This document shows positions 1 through 7,620 of a stretch of DNA of 24,414 bases, piece after piece. The DNA comes from an uncultured Lachnospiraceae bacterium. GTDB lineage: Bacteria; Bacillota; Clostridia; Lachnospirales; Lachnospiraceae. The notes below the pieces were generated by a model. The model worked only from the letters and a program-made list of their open reading frames with translations. It had not been told where the DNA came from and searched no databases. The position numbers and the translations under genes were made by a program. The DNA lies in contig CAJUES010000051.1 of NCBI GenBank assembly GCA_910585765.1, positions 1-24,414 of the forward strand, in the 5' to 3' direction. Every line of letters starts with the position of its first letter. Position 1 is the stretch's first letter.

Positions 1-455
1 GCTATCCCATTCCACCAGCTGAGCTGGTGGTTGGGCCTTTCGGCGGTGAATTGGATCCCGAGACGCTCTCCGACGAGGAGAAGGAGCGGATCAAAGGTCA
101 GATCGCAGACTACAAAAAGTACGAGGATCTGATCCGGGGCGGGGACTACTACCGTCTGTCCAACCCGTTTGAGGACGCGTGCGCATCGTGGGCGTTCGTG
201 TCGGAGGACAAAGAGAGGGTACTGCTGAGCGCGGTGATGCAGGAGACTCATGGAAATATGACGGTGAGCTATGTCAGACTCAGAGGACTCGCGGCGGACG
301 CTGTCTACCAGGACACAGAGACCGGTGTGGAATACTATGGCTCCGCGCTGATGGAGGCAGGGATCCCGATGCCGGTCCAGATGGGAGAGTATCTGGCATA
401 CCAGAAATATTTTGTATGTGTAAAAGGTGGGGAATCGTGTCTGACATGCACGTAG
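1..455 (+). CDS. Alpha-galactosidase, GH36 family, C-terminal fragment (cut by window start)
   Basis: The reading frame is open from the first base and ends at TAG 453-455. About 150 C-terminal residues are present. The stretch GPFGGELDPETLSDEEKERI, followed by DYKKYEDLIRGGDYYRLSNPFED, matches the layout of the region after the catalytic barrel in GH36 enzymes (FGYELDL-x-KLSxEEK, then an xFYRLxSPFE motif). The tail LRGLAADAVYQD...YYGSALMEAGIPMP matches the C-terminal beta-sandwich (GLDPxxxYxV...GxxLMxxGL). GH36 enzymes remove terminal alpha-galactose, for example from raffinose-type sugars or galactomannan. The catalytic aspartates lie upstream and are not visible. The first residues, YPIPPAEL, sit unusually close to GPFGGEL. 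It is convergent with the kinase gene and may belong to the same glycan locus. Family call is fairly secure; substrate is not. Confidence 0.75.
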   Translation, partial: YPIPPAELVVGPFGGELDPETLSDEEKERIKGQIADYKKYEDLIRGGDYYRLSNPFEDACASWAFVSEDKERVLLSAVMQETHGNMTVSYVRLRGLAADAVYQDTETGVEYYGSALMEAGIPMPVQMGEYLAYQKYFVCVKGGESCLTCT

Positions 456-494
456 AAACCAGCACCTGCAAATCGGATTTGCAGGTGCTGGTTT
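456..494. terminator. Hairpin terminator between convergent genes
   Basis: A near-perfect inverted repeat starts directly after the alpha-galactosidase stop. The left arm at 456-474 (AAACCAGCACCTGCAAATC) is fully complementary to 476-494. In RNA the innermost pairs would open into a small loop. GTTTTGATTT follows on the plus strand. It lies 18 bp before the minus-strand kinase stop, so it probably works in both directions, better on the plus strand. Confidence 0.8.
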
Positions 495-512
495 TGATTT
501 CCTGACAGTTTT

Positions 513-2321
513 TCATTCTTCCGGCAGTGGGATGCTGATGATGATCTCGTTGCGGTAGTAAGGGATCGAGTTGAAGGAGAACTGCACATTTTCTTTACCG
601 TAATAGGTGACAAGCCGATGGTAGATGTGGTGCAGTCCTACATGGCCTTTGTCACCTGCAGTATGGCTGCCTGATGTGATCGCCTCCACTGTCTTTGCGT
701 CAAATCCGCTGCCATTGTCGATGACCCCGATTGACAGGCGGTCTTCGACGGCGTGAAAGCTGATCTCGATCGTGGGAACGGATATGGGTATCCCTGACGC
801 GTCGATGCCAAAACCGTGACGGATGGAATTTTCTACCAGTGGCTGCAGGATCGTTTTGGGGATCAGCCGCTGGTTCAGGTCAGGGGAAGGCTTGTACAGG
901 AAAATGATCGATTGCTGGAAGCGCTGGTTCATCAGCTTGATATATACATCCGCGTGGCGCAGTTCATTGGAGATGGTGATCAGATCAGCCCCGTAGGAGA
1001 GACCGATGCGCAGGTACTCTGCCAGATACTGGATCATGTTTGTGGCGGTGTTTGAGTTTCCGCGCAGCACTTCCGACTGGATGCATTCCAGTGTATTGTA
1101 GAGAAAATGGGGATTGATCTGCTCCGTCAGAAGCTGTATCTGGGTCTTGTATTTCTCAGCCTCCTCCTGCTTGATGCGGATCATCTGCCGGCGGATGGTG
1201 TCGTGCATATTGTTGATGGCAGATCCGAGCTGGCTGATCTCGTCGTTGGCAGTGAACTTCAATTTTTCTGTGTAACGGTTTTCCTCGATCTGGTGGACAA
1301 CTTCCACCAGCCCGTTGACAGGGCGTGTGATGTAGCGTGCCATGAGGAAGGAGATCGTCAGCAAAAAGAAGACCAGGAGCATGAGCAAGAGCAGCAGGGT
1401 GAAACCCGTCTTGCCAAAAATATCCAGAAATGTTTCCCGATGGGCGCAGTTGAGCAGGATCATATCTCCAAAGCGAAGTCCGTAAGCGGCAACATAACAG
1501 TCCGGGCTGACAAAGGTGCTGCAGTCGGAGGCGTTCCAGACCGCGGAGTCGAGCAGCTCTTTTGTTTGTTCATTATCCAGGATCGCCGAGATCTCCGCTG
1601 TCTTTTCGGCGGATGGGTTGTTCAGCAGACGTCCGTCGGCAGCCAGCAGATAGTAAATGTTGTCTGTCTCACTCGCATTGGTCAGATTCAGACAGGTCTG
1701 CAGCTTGGAGGAGTCAAGGAAGATGATCACAAAGGCGTCCGGAGCGGAGTCGGAGAGATCCAGTTCTACATACTGGGTGATGATGCTCACCGGAAACAGG
1801 ATCGGAATGACGGAGACCCGGCTGCGGAAAGGACTCTTGCGCTCCTCCAAAAAGGAGATGCCCTTTATCTGTGAGAGCTCTGCGGAAGAGAATAGTTCCT
1901 CCGCCGTCTCATAGAGTGGATTGTTGTACAGCGTGTAGGCGGTTCTGCCGTCGCCGGAGAGGAGCATGGCACCGTGGACCAGGTAGTTGCAGTTGGACAG
2001 TGTGGAGAGCTCATCCTGCACCATATTCCTGGCAGTGAGATAAGACGGATTGCTCTGGCACAGGTATTCTATATGGGATTTGAATTTTTCCGTACCGCAG
2101 GTGAGCACAAAGCGTTCGATGATATCCGTATAGTTCATATAAAATGTGTTGGCGGCGCTGACAGTTGCCGTCTTGATGCCGCCGAGAAGCCGTTCGGAAA
2201 AAATATACCGGTAATAGACCATCGCTGTCAGGGTTATGATCGTGCTGAGAGTAAGGGTAAGACCGCACAGGACACAACTGATTTTGGAAAAAAGGGATAG
2301 ATTTTTGTATTTTTTGCGCAT
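513..2321 (-). CDS. YesM-type sensor histidine kinase
   Basis: A 602-residue membrane sensor kinase. The start at 2321 (MRKKYKNLSLFSK) is chosen because AAGGAG lies 7 bases before it; a longer frame upstream runs into the regulator gene without a ribosome site. Visible order: first membrane helix (about residues 12-40), an extracytoplasmic Cache-like sensor region, a second helix (FTLLLLLMLLVFFLLTISF), HAMP (ARYITRPVNGL), a His_kinase (PF06580) domain with phospho-acceptor H405 in INPHFLYNTLE, then an ATPase domain with N-box QPLVENSIRHG and G-box IDNGSGF. This is the standard YesM/LytS-like layout, which usually senses an extracellular sugar or a sugar-loaded binding protein. Its ribosome site is built into the last codons of the upstream regulator, so the pair is translationally coupled. 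It presumably phosphorylates that regulator to control the divergent sugar operon. Confidence 0.93.
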   Translation of the reverse strand: MRKKYKNLSLFSKISCVLCGLTLTLSTIITLTAMVYYRYIFSERLLGGIKTATVSAANTFYMNYTDIIERFVLTCGTEKFKSHIEYLCQSNPSYLTARNMVQDELSTLSNCNYLVHGAMLLSGDGRTAYTLYNNPLYETAEELFSSAELSQIKGISFLEERKSPFRSRVSVIPILFPVSIITQYVELDLSDSAPDAFVIIFLDSSKLQTCLNLTNASETDNIYYLLAADGRLLNNPSAEKTAEISAILDNEQTKELLDSAVWNASDCSTFVSPDCYVAAYGLRFGDMILLNCAHRETFLDIFGKTGFTLLLLLMLLVFFLLTISFLMARYITRPVNGLVEVVHQIEENRYTEKLKFTANDEISQLGSAINNMHDTIRRQMIRIKQEEAEKYKTQIQLLTEQINPHFLYNTLECIQSEVLRGNSNTATNMIQYLAEYLRIGLSYGADLITISNELRHADVYIKLMNQRFQQSIIFLYKPSPDLNQRLIPKTILQPLVENSIRHGFGIDASGIPISVPTIEISFHAVEDRLSIGVIDNGSGFDAKTVEAITSGSHTAGDKGHVGLHHIYHRLVTYYGKENVQFSFNSIPYYRNEIIISIPLPEE

Positions 2322-2325
2322 GGTT

Positions 2326-3930
2326 TTACTCCTTTTGGGTTCGATCGGTATATTTTGTCTGGAAATCGGAAGGGGTGATCCCGTGGACATTTTTGAATGC
2401 CCGCGAGAAGGAACGATAATCCCCGTATCCTACGGCATAGCTCACCTCATTGATGGAAGTGTTGGGATTCATCAGTGCGCGCCGGGCATACTCCATTTTT
2501 TCGGTCAGCAGATAATCCCTCAGATTGACATTGGTCTTATTCTTGAAATAGATCGCAAAATAGGAAGGGCTCAAGTGCACCTGCTGTGCGATGTCTTCGA
2601 TCTTAATGTGGTTGGTGATATTCTGATGGATAAACTCCTTGGCTTTTCGTATGATGACATCATCCGATTCCGCGTGGCGCTGCGGCGATCTTGAGTATTT
2701 GCCGCCGCCGTAGCCGTACACGGCATCGATAAACTCGGAGAGATGGCAGAAGGAGTTTCGCATCCATTCCCGGATCTGGGAAAGTTTTGTCAGGCGGTAC
2801 AGGTCCTGGGCGTTCACTTCCGACAGGATCTCCTGATGGGAGAAGGAAGTAAACTCCTGTTCTATCATGTGGAACAGGGAATAGCACATGCTGAAAACAT
2901 AATTGGGAGGCGGCATGGGTACATAGAGCAGCCGGTCTATGAAGTCATTGCAAAAAGTGCAGATGTTATCAAGATCTCTTTGGACGATAAACTGCACTAA
3001 GGGAAGGTAGTCGATATCTGTCAGTTTCAGGTCAGGCTGAACAGTGCACAGGATCTCATAAGTGAAGATCCCCGAAGTGTCGTCATATAGGCGGTAGGTG
3101 ATGGAGGTCAGTGCCCTGTTGTAGGAATAGGAGCATTCCATCAGACCGGAAACTATGTCCCCGATGCCGATCAAGGGCATCGGGAGAGCCTTTTTGCGTA
3201 TTGCTTCCTGACATTTGATGGCGTTTTGGAAAGGAAGGCTGTCGGAGACATTGAGGATCCCTGTGATCTGATTTTCTCCGTGTTGCCAGAAAATATGTTT
3301 TTCCTGGGAAAACGCTTCATCCAGACAGCGGATGAGCTGCTGGTGCGGGAGCTGCTGGTCCTTTTGTTCGTAGAGCAGGACACAGACATAGCACGGACTG
3401 TCGCTGACAGGGATCCCCGTATTCTGCAGAAGCTGTCCGATCATGTTCTGCTCCAGGATCTTGCTGTCCAGCAGCCGGTTGAGAAAATTCAGATTCAGCT
3501 TTTCCTGATACAGTCTGCTGTGGTTGCCCTTGTTCTGCTGGCTGCGGTCCAGACAGGTCCTGTAGATGGCATCATACAGTTCAGAGCTGTCCAACGGTTT
3601 CAGGAGATAGGCTTTTGCCCCGTAGCGGATGGCATCCTTGGCGTAGGAAAAACTGTCATAGCCGCTCAGGATAATAAAATCGGTCGTGATCCCAAGTTTT
3701 CTGGTTTTCTGTATAACCGCGATGCCGTCCAGATCCGGCATCTTGATGTCAATAATGGCAAAGTCCGGTCGGAATTCCAAAATGGCGCTGAGGGCATCCT
3801 GTCCGTTGGTTGCAAGACGGATCAGCCGGATTCCCAGCCCATTCCAGTCAATAGCATTTTCCAGTTCTCTCAATATGCTGATCTCATCGTCTGCCAGGAC
3901 GGCAGCAAAATAAATGTTTTGGTTTACCAT
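2326..3930 (-). CDS. YesN-type response regulator with AraC DNA-binding domain
   Basis: A 534-residue regulator. Residues 1-120 form a receiver domain with the acidic pair in LADDE, phospho-acceptor D61 (AIIDIKMPDLDG) and K111 (AYLLKPLD). A long middle region without a recognised motif follows. The C-terminus (about 420-530) is an AraC/XylS double helix-turn-helix: IKIEDIAQQVHLSPSYFAIYF and, near the end, AVGYGDYRSFSRAFKNVHGI-TPSDF. The start at 3930 (MVNQNIYF) is chosen because the receiver fold begins there; a weak GGGGGAAG lies 10-12 bases upstream. The much longer frame further upstream crosses the promoter region and does not look like protein. It partners the kinase gene 4 bp downstream and faces the sugar operon, its likely target. 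Confidence 0.92.
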   Translation of the reverse strand: MVNQNIYFAAVLADDEISILRELENAIDWNGLGIRLIRLATNGQDALSAILEFRPDFAIIDIKMPDLDGIAVIQKTRKLGITTDFIILSGYDSFSYAKDAIRYGAKAYLLKPLDSSELYDAIYRTCLDRSQQNKGNHSRLYQEKLNLNFLNRLLDSKILEQNMIGQLLQNTGIPVSDSPCYVCVLLYEQKDQQLPHQQLIRCLDEAFSQEKHIFWQHGENQITGILNVSDSLPFQNAIKCQEAIRKKALPMPLIGIGDIVSGLMECSYSYNRALTSITYRLYDDTSGIFTYEILCTVQPDLKLTDIDYLPLVQFIVQRDLDNICTFCNDFIDRLLYVPMPPPNYVFSMCYSLFHMIEQEFTSFSHQEILSEVNAQDLYRLTKLSQIREWMRNSFCHLSEFIDAVYGYGGGKYSRSPQRHAESDDVIIRKAKEFIHQNITNHIKIEDIAQQVHLSPSYFAIYFKNKTNVNLRDYLLTEKMEYARRALMNPNTSINEVSYAVGYGDYRSFSRAFKNVHGITPSDFQTKYTDRTQKE

Positions 3931-3958
3931 ATCTGTCCGCTTCCCCCAAATAAATAAA

Positions 3959-3987
3959 AGTGTATCACACGGCACATCATAAAACAA
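3959..3987 (-). promoter_or_regulatory. Possible promoter of the two-component operon
   Basis: On the minus strand TTGTTT (3982-3987) and TACACT (3959-3964) are separated by 17 bp, about 30 bp upstream of the regulator start. The match to sigma-A consensus is moderate. It lies in the 305-bp divergent region 3931-4235, which otherwise holds the forward promoter and a palindrome but no gene. Confidence 0.3.
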
Positions 3988-4158
3988 GAGCTTTTTTCCT
4001 GAGAAAAACTGGTTTTTGTGCAAATGAGACAACGAATCGCCCTGCTTTGATCTGCGAGTGTAGGCATTGCACTGATAAAACAGGGAGTATAGAGAGCGGA
4101 TTATACATTCGGTACAAAAAAACATGGAAATTGTTACATGGTGAGTGAAAAGTGTCCT

Positions 4159-4186
4159 TTGGTTTTGCGGGGAAAAAGAATACAAT
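4159..4186 (+). promoter_or_regulatory. Possible promoter of the sugar-uptake operon
   Basis: TTGGTT (4159-4164), a 16-bp spacer and TACAAT (4181-4186) make a moderate sigma-A match about 50 bp before the binding-protein start. The complementary heptamers GTTACAT (4133-4139) and ATGTAAC (4192-4198) flank it and could be half-sites for the AraC-type regulator; this is inference. Confidence 0.4.
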
Positions 4187-4205
4187 AAAAAATGTAACTT
4201 GGGTT

Positions 4206-4219
4206 TGTAAAATTTTACA
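4206..4219. promoter_or_regulatory. 14-bp perfect palindrome, cre-like operator candidate
   Basis: TGTAAAATTTTACA is a perfect palindrome 5 bp before the AAGGAGG ribosome site of the binding-protein gene. It fits the catabolite-response element consensus TGWAANCGNTNWCA at every position except the central CG, which is AT. It could bind a LacI-family repressor or form an RNA hairpin beside the ribosome site. Confidence 0.4.
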
Positions 4220-4235
4220 TAAAAAGGAGGAAACC

Positions 4236-5681
4236 ATGAAAAAGAAATTGATCAGCATGATGTTGACAGCAGTGATGGCTGCCAGTCTGTGTGCATGTGG
4301 CGGCGATTCCGCGGATTCCGGCGCAGACAACAAACAAAGCACAGGGAGTGATGCGCCGGCACAGGACAGTGGCGCGCAGTCTGCTGCCGGGCAGGAAACC
4401 CAGGCGCCAGCGGGGGCGACCACCATTGAGGTGTGGACAAACGACCGCCATGATCTGGAGTATGTGGAGTCCATGATCGACCAGTACAATCAGAGCAACT
4501 CCGACGGGATAATCATCAACCTGAGCGTCATAACCGAGGATTATCAGAATATGCTGGCTCTGGCTTACAACGGCGGCACGGCGCCGGATGTGGTGACTGC
4601 GAATTCCCTTCCCCTGAACACGTTTGCGGACACCGGCATTCTGGTACCGCTGAATGAGTATATTGACGCGGACGCGACATTCCAGAAAGTCAATGAGCCC
4701 TATGAACACGCTTACGAGGGCTTGAATCTGAGAAATGGGAATATTTATGGCGTGTACAGCGGTATGCGCTCCGGCGTGCGTGTGGAGTACAACAAGGATG
4801 TGGTCGAGGCGGCAGGGTATAAAGAAATACCCGCAAAATTAGAGGATTACATCAACATGGCAAAGACCATCACGGAGCAGGGCGGCGGCAGCTGCTATGG
4901 TATAGGCTTCACCTCGTCCTCACCGTTTGAGCGTCTTCTGGAAATGTCTGCACAGGTTTCCGGCATTTACTATTATGATTATGTAAACGGCAGATACGAC
5001 TTTAGCGGATACAAGGAGATCCTCGAGCTCGGTCGGCGGTTCATCAGCGAAGATATTGCATATCCTGACCAGCAGGCTGTGGATAACATGAGAGCGCTGT
5101 TTGCGGAGGGGCAGTTTGCGCTCTGGAGCAATGCATCCCAGGAAGCGTCCGTGTTTACAGACCAGATCCCGGTGAAGGATTTTGAGTGGGGCGTGGCACC
5201 TGTGCCTTCCATTACAGGTGAGATCAAAGGCGCTCTGCAGACGACACCGTCCAAGTCATGGGGAATTGTCTCCTCCTCAGAGAACAAGGAGCAGGCGTGG
5301 AAAGTGATCCAGTATTTCCAGTCTGAGGAATTTATAAAGGGCTATCTGGAAAATGGCTACTGCCTGCCGATCAGCACCTACATGGATGGCGTGATCGACA
5401 AGTCCAAGATCGGTCGTCTGGCTGACTTCTCCATGCTGGAGTACGAGTCCGTATACCCGCAGCCGCCGGTCATCAACCTGACAGGTGACGACTATCGCGT
5501 TGTCCTCTGGAATGCTGTGATGGATTATGTGGATATTGATGATGCCATTGAAGATCTGAACACCCGCTACAATGAGGCACTGGATGCAGATGTTGCTTCC
5601 GGCGCCACCAGGAGGCTGGTGATCTCTGACTACGATCCGCTTCATCCCAACGAGGGAACAATGACTTATCTGGAAGAGTAA
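4236..5681 (+). CDS. Extracellular sugar-binding lipoprotein of an ABC importer
   Basis: A 481-residue family 1 solute-binding protein (MalE/UgpB type). The start at 4236 follows AAGGAGG at 4225-4231. The N-terminus MKKKLISMMLTAVMAASLCAC is a lipoprotein signal with the lipidated cysteine at residue 21. A low-complexity linker rich in Gly, Ala, Ser, Asp and Gln (residues 22-65) precedes the mature fold, which begins at TTIEVWTNDRHD. Further family features are YNGGTAPDVVTANS and, towards the C-terminus, PSKSWGIVSSSENKEQAWK, the usual late segment in which helper residues close over the sugar. It captures an oligosaccharide outside the cell and hands it to the two permeases. As first gene of the operon it is the probable main target of the divergent YesMN pair. 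The substrate cannot be read from sequence; downstream enzymes suggest a mannose- or uronate-containing oligosaccharide. Confidence 0.93.
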   Translation: MKKKLISMMLTAVMAASLCACGGDSADSGADNKQSTGSDAPAQDSGAQSAAGQETQAPAGATTIEVWTNDRHDLEYVESMIDQYNQSNSDGIIINLSVITEDYQNMLALAYNGGTAPDVVTANSLPLNTFADTGILVPLNEYIDADATFQKVNEPYEHAYEGLNLRNGNIYGVYSGMRSGVRVEYNKDVVEAAGYKEIPAKLEDYINMAKTITEQGGGSCYGIGFTSSSPFERLLEMSAQVSGIYYYDYVNGRYDFSGYKEILELGRRFISEDIAYPDQQAVDNMRALFAEGQFALWSNASQEASVFTDQIPVKDFEWGVAPVPSITGEIKGALQTTPSKSWGIVSSSENKEQAWKVIQYFQSEEFIKGYLENGYCLPISTYMDGVIDKSKIGRLADFSMLEYESVYPQPPVINLTGDDYRVVLWNAVMDYVDIDDAIEDLNTRYNEALDADVASGATRRLVISDYDPLHPNEGTMTYLEE

Positions 5682-5711
5682 TTTACGGGAACGAGGAATG
5701 GTGCAGTCATG

Positions 5712-5753
5712 GCACAGTTCCTGTGCAGAAGGGGAGCCGGAGGATGGTTCCCC
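5712..5753 (+). promoter_or_regulatory. Tandem hairpins between binding protein and first permease
   Basis: The 95-bp gap holds two stem-loops: GCACAG-TTC-CTGTGC (5712-5726) and GGGGAGCC-GGAGGAT-GGTTCCCC (5731-5753, one G-U pair). No long T-run follows. Such hairpins commonly stabilise the upstream binding-protein mRNA or reduce read-through, so that binding protein exceeds permease. That role is inferred. Confidence 0.5.
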
Positions 5754-5776
5754 TTCCAGTCTGTAAGGAGGTATTT

Positions 5777-6694
5777 ATGCAGAAAACAAACAAAGGGAAA
5801 ATGAAATTTAGCAGGGATGGTCTGGTGGCAGGGCTGATGCTGACGCCGGCCGTTATATTCCTGATTGTGTGTTCCATATATCCGTTTATCTGGATCTTTC
5901 GGTATATCTGCTATGACTATAACGGATTTACGGCTACTTTTACAGGAACGCGCAATATCACCAGGATGCTGGGCGACAAGACTTTTTGGAGCAGTGTGGG
6001 ACACACGTTTGAGTACGCCGCATATAAATTGGTTTTTATTATTCCGTTATCGCTGCTGATGGCGGTGCTGCTGAATATGCGCATGAAGGGATCCAATCTT
6101 TTCCGCGGGATGTATTTTATGCCCACCATCATCAGTACATCCATTTCCGGTATGATCTTTGCCTTTATCTTCGCGACCAAGAACGGTATCGCGAACAGCA
6201 TCCTGATGGACATGGGGGTCATCGACTCTCCGATCAAATGGCTTATGAGCCGGGACTGGGTCATGGTGACAGTCACGATCATGGCGATATGGGGCGGTCT
6301 GGGAAACTATATGCTGTATTTTACCACCGGGATGAACGGTCTGTCAGAGGATGTGTATGAGTCGGCAAAGATCGACGGGGCAAACGGTGTGCAGACCTTT
6401 TTCAGGATCACGCTGCCCATGCTCTCACCGGTATTGAAAGTCGTGCTGATGCTTGCGATCACGAGTGCGTTCAAGGACTATGAGGCGATCATGGTGCTGT
6501 CAAAAGGAGGTCCGGGCAACCGTTCCATGGTCATGTTCCTGTACATATACAATCTGATATTTGGCTCCACAGACTCGACGAGCCAGGCTCAGATCGGCTA
6601 CGGTGCGCTGCTCAGTATCATGGCGGCACTGATCGTGGGTACGGTGACGATCATTTACAATATAGTGGCGAAAAAACTGGATGATGTAGTGTAG
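5777..6694 (+). CDS. Sugar ABC transporter permease, MalF/UgpA/LplB type
   Basis: A 305-residue inner-membrane protein with about six transmembrane segments, the first at GLMLTPAVIFLIVCSIYPFIW. The EAA loop that docks the ATPase is YESAKIDGANGVQTFFRITLP (residues about 194-214), with the conserved A-x3-G core. The start at 5777 (MQKTNKGKMKF) is chosen because TAAGGAGG lies 7 bases upstream. It forms the channel with the next gene product and is 13 bp from it. No ATPase gene lies in the operon, so an ATPase encoded elsewhere (MsmX-like) probably powers it. Confidence 0.93.
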   Translation: MQKTNKGKMKFSRDGLVAGLMLTPAVIFLIVCSIYPFIWIFRYICYDYNGFTATFTGTRNITRMLGDKTFWSSVGHTFEYAAYKLVFIIPLSLLMAVLLNMRMKGSNLFRGMYFMPTIISTSISGMIFAFIFATKNGIANSILMDMGVIDSPIKWLMSRDWVMVTVTIMAIWGGLGNYMLYFTTGMNGLSEDVYESAKIDGANGVQTFFRITLPMLSPVLKVVLMLAITSAFKDYEAIMVLSKGGPGNRSMVMFLYIYNLIFGSTDSTSQAQIGYGALLSIMAALIVGTVTIIYNIVAKKLDDVV

Positions 6695-6706
6695 GAGGTG
6701 ATATAG

Positions 6707-7573
6707 ATGGAAAAAGGGCATGCTGTATATTCGACACAGACAAAAATACTGAGAGGTCTGATCTGGGTGCTCATGTTGTTCATGGCGGTACTGATGATCT
6801 TTCCGGTACTATATATTGTATTTGGATCCTTCAAGGGCAACTCTGAGCTTCTGGTGGGGGGAACCAACATCCTGCCGAAAAAGTGGGTGTTTTCAAACTA
6901 TTCAAACGCGTGGAAGCAGGCAAATTTTGCCAGATACACGATCAACAGTATCTTCCTGGCACTGGGGGTTATGATCGTGTCCCTGCTCAACTCTACCATG
7001 GCGGGGTATGTATTTTCCAGGAGGAAATTTAAGGGAAAAGAGATCTTATATGGCATTTTCGTCATGTTCATGTTTATCAATGTCGGTTCTGTGTCACTGA
7101 GACCGCTGTTTGAGCTGTCTGTCAAATTACATATGAATAAGAGCCTCATCAGCGTGATCCTGATCTCGGCGGGCGGCGGCCAGGCGACCTATCTGTTTCT
7201 GAGCCGCGGTTTTGTGAACGCGCTCCCGATGGAGCTGGACGAGGCGGCAAAGATCGACGGGTGCACATTTTTCCAGATCTACCGGCTGGTGATCCTGCCG
7301 CTATTGAAGCCGGTGATGGCGACGATCGCGCTGCTCTCCTTCAGACAGGGCTGGAATGAGTATATCCTTCCGCTGGTATTTACGATGACAAATGAAAATC
7401 TGCGACCGCTTACCGTGGGCGTGAATATGCTGAAAAATGCGGGGGACGGCGCGGCGGCGTGGGATATCATGTTTGCCGGCGCCAGCATCGCGATCATCCC
7501 GATGCTCGTGATCTACTGCATCTTTAGCCGCAACTTTATGAGCGGCATGACGGCGGGAGCCGTAAAAGGATAA
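6707..7573 (+). CDS. Sugar ABC transporter permease, MalG/AraQ/YtcP type
   Basis: A 288-residue membrane protein with about six helices; the first is GLIWVLMLFMAVLMIFPVLYIVF. The EAA loop ELDEAAKIDGCTFFQIYRLV (residues about 177-196) is canonical. TAGGAGGTG lies 5-7 bases before the ATG. The periplasmic-side motif SFKGNSELL and the ending FSRNFMSGMTAGAVKG are typical of this family, where the C-terminal GAVKG is strongly conserved. It pairs with the preceding permease. Confidence 0.94.
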   Translation: MEKGHAVYSTQTKILRGLIWVLMLFMAVLMIFPVLYIVFGSFKGNSELLVGGTNILPKKWVFSNYSNAWKQANFARYTINSIFLALGVMIVSLLNSTMAGYVFSRRKFKGKEILYGIFVMFMFINVGSVSLRPLFELSVKLHMNKSLISVILISAGGGQATYLFLSRGFVNALPMELDEAAKIDGCTFFQIYRLVILPLLKPVMATIALLSFRQGWNEYILPLVFTMTNENLRPLTVGVNMLKNAGDGAAAWDIMFAGASIAIIPMLVIYCIFSRNFMSGMTAGAVKG

Positions 7574-7620
7574 CAGCGGGAAACAACAGCACAGCGCAGT
7601 GTGCGGAAATGAGGAATACG

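Noticed and set aside
2322..2390. Longer N-terminus for the histidine kinase (start at 2390)
   Set aside because: It overlaps the regulator gene in another frame and has no ribosome site, while ATG 2321 has AAGGAG and begins with a normal membrane-anchor sequence.
3226..3957. Plus-strand open frame opposite the response regulator
   Set aside because: It lies entirely over the regulator, whose receiver and AraC motifs are unmistakable on the other strand.
3931..4185. Longer N-terminus for the YesN-type regulator
   Set aside because: The extra 85 residues precede a complete receiver domain, cross the divergent promoter region and look like chance coding.
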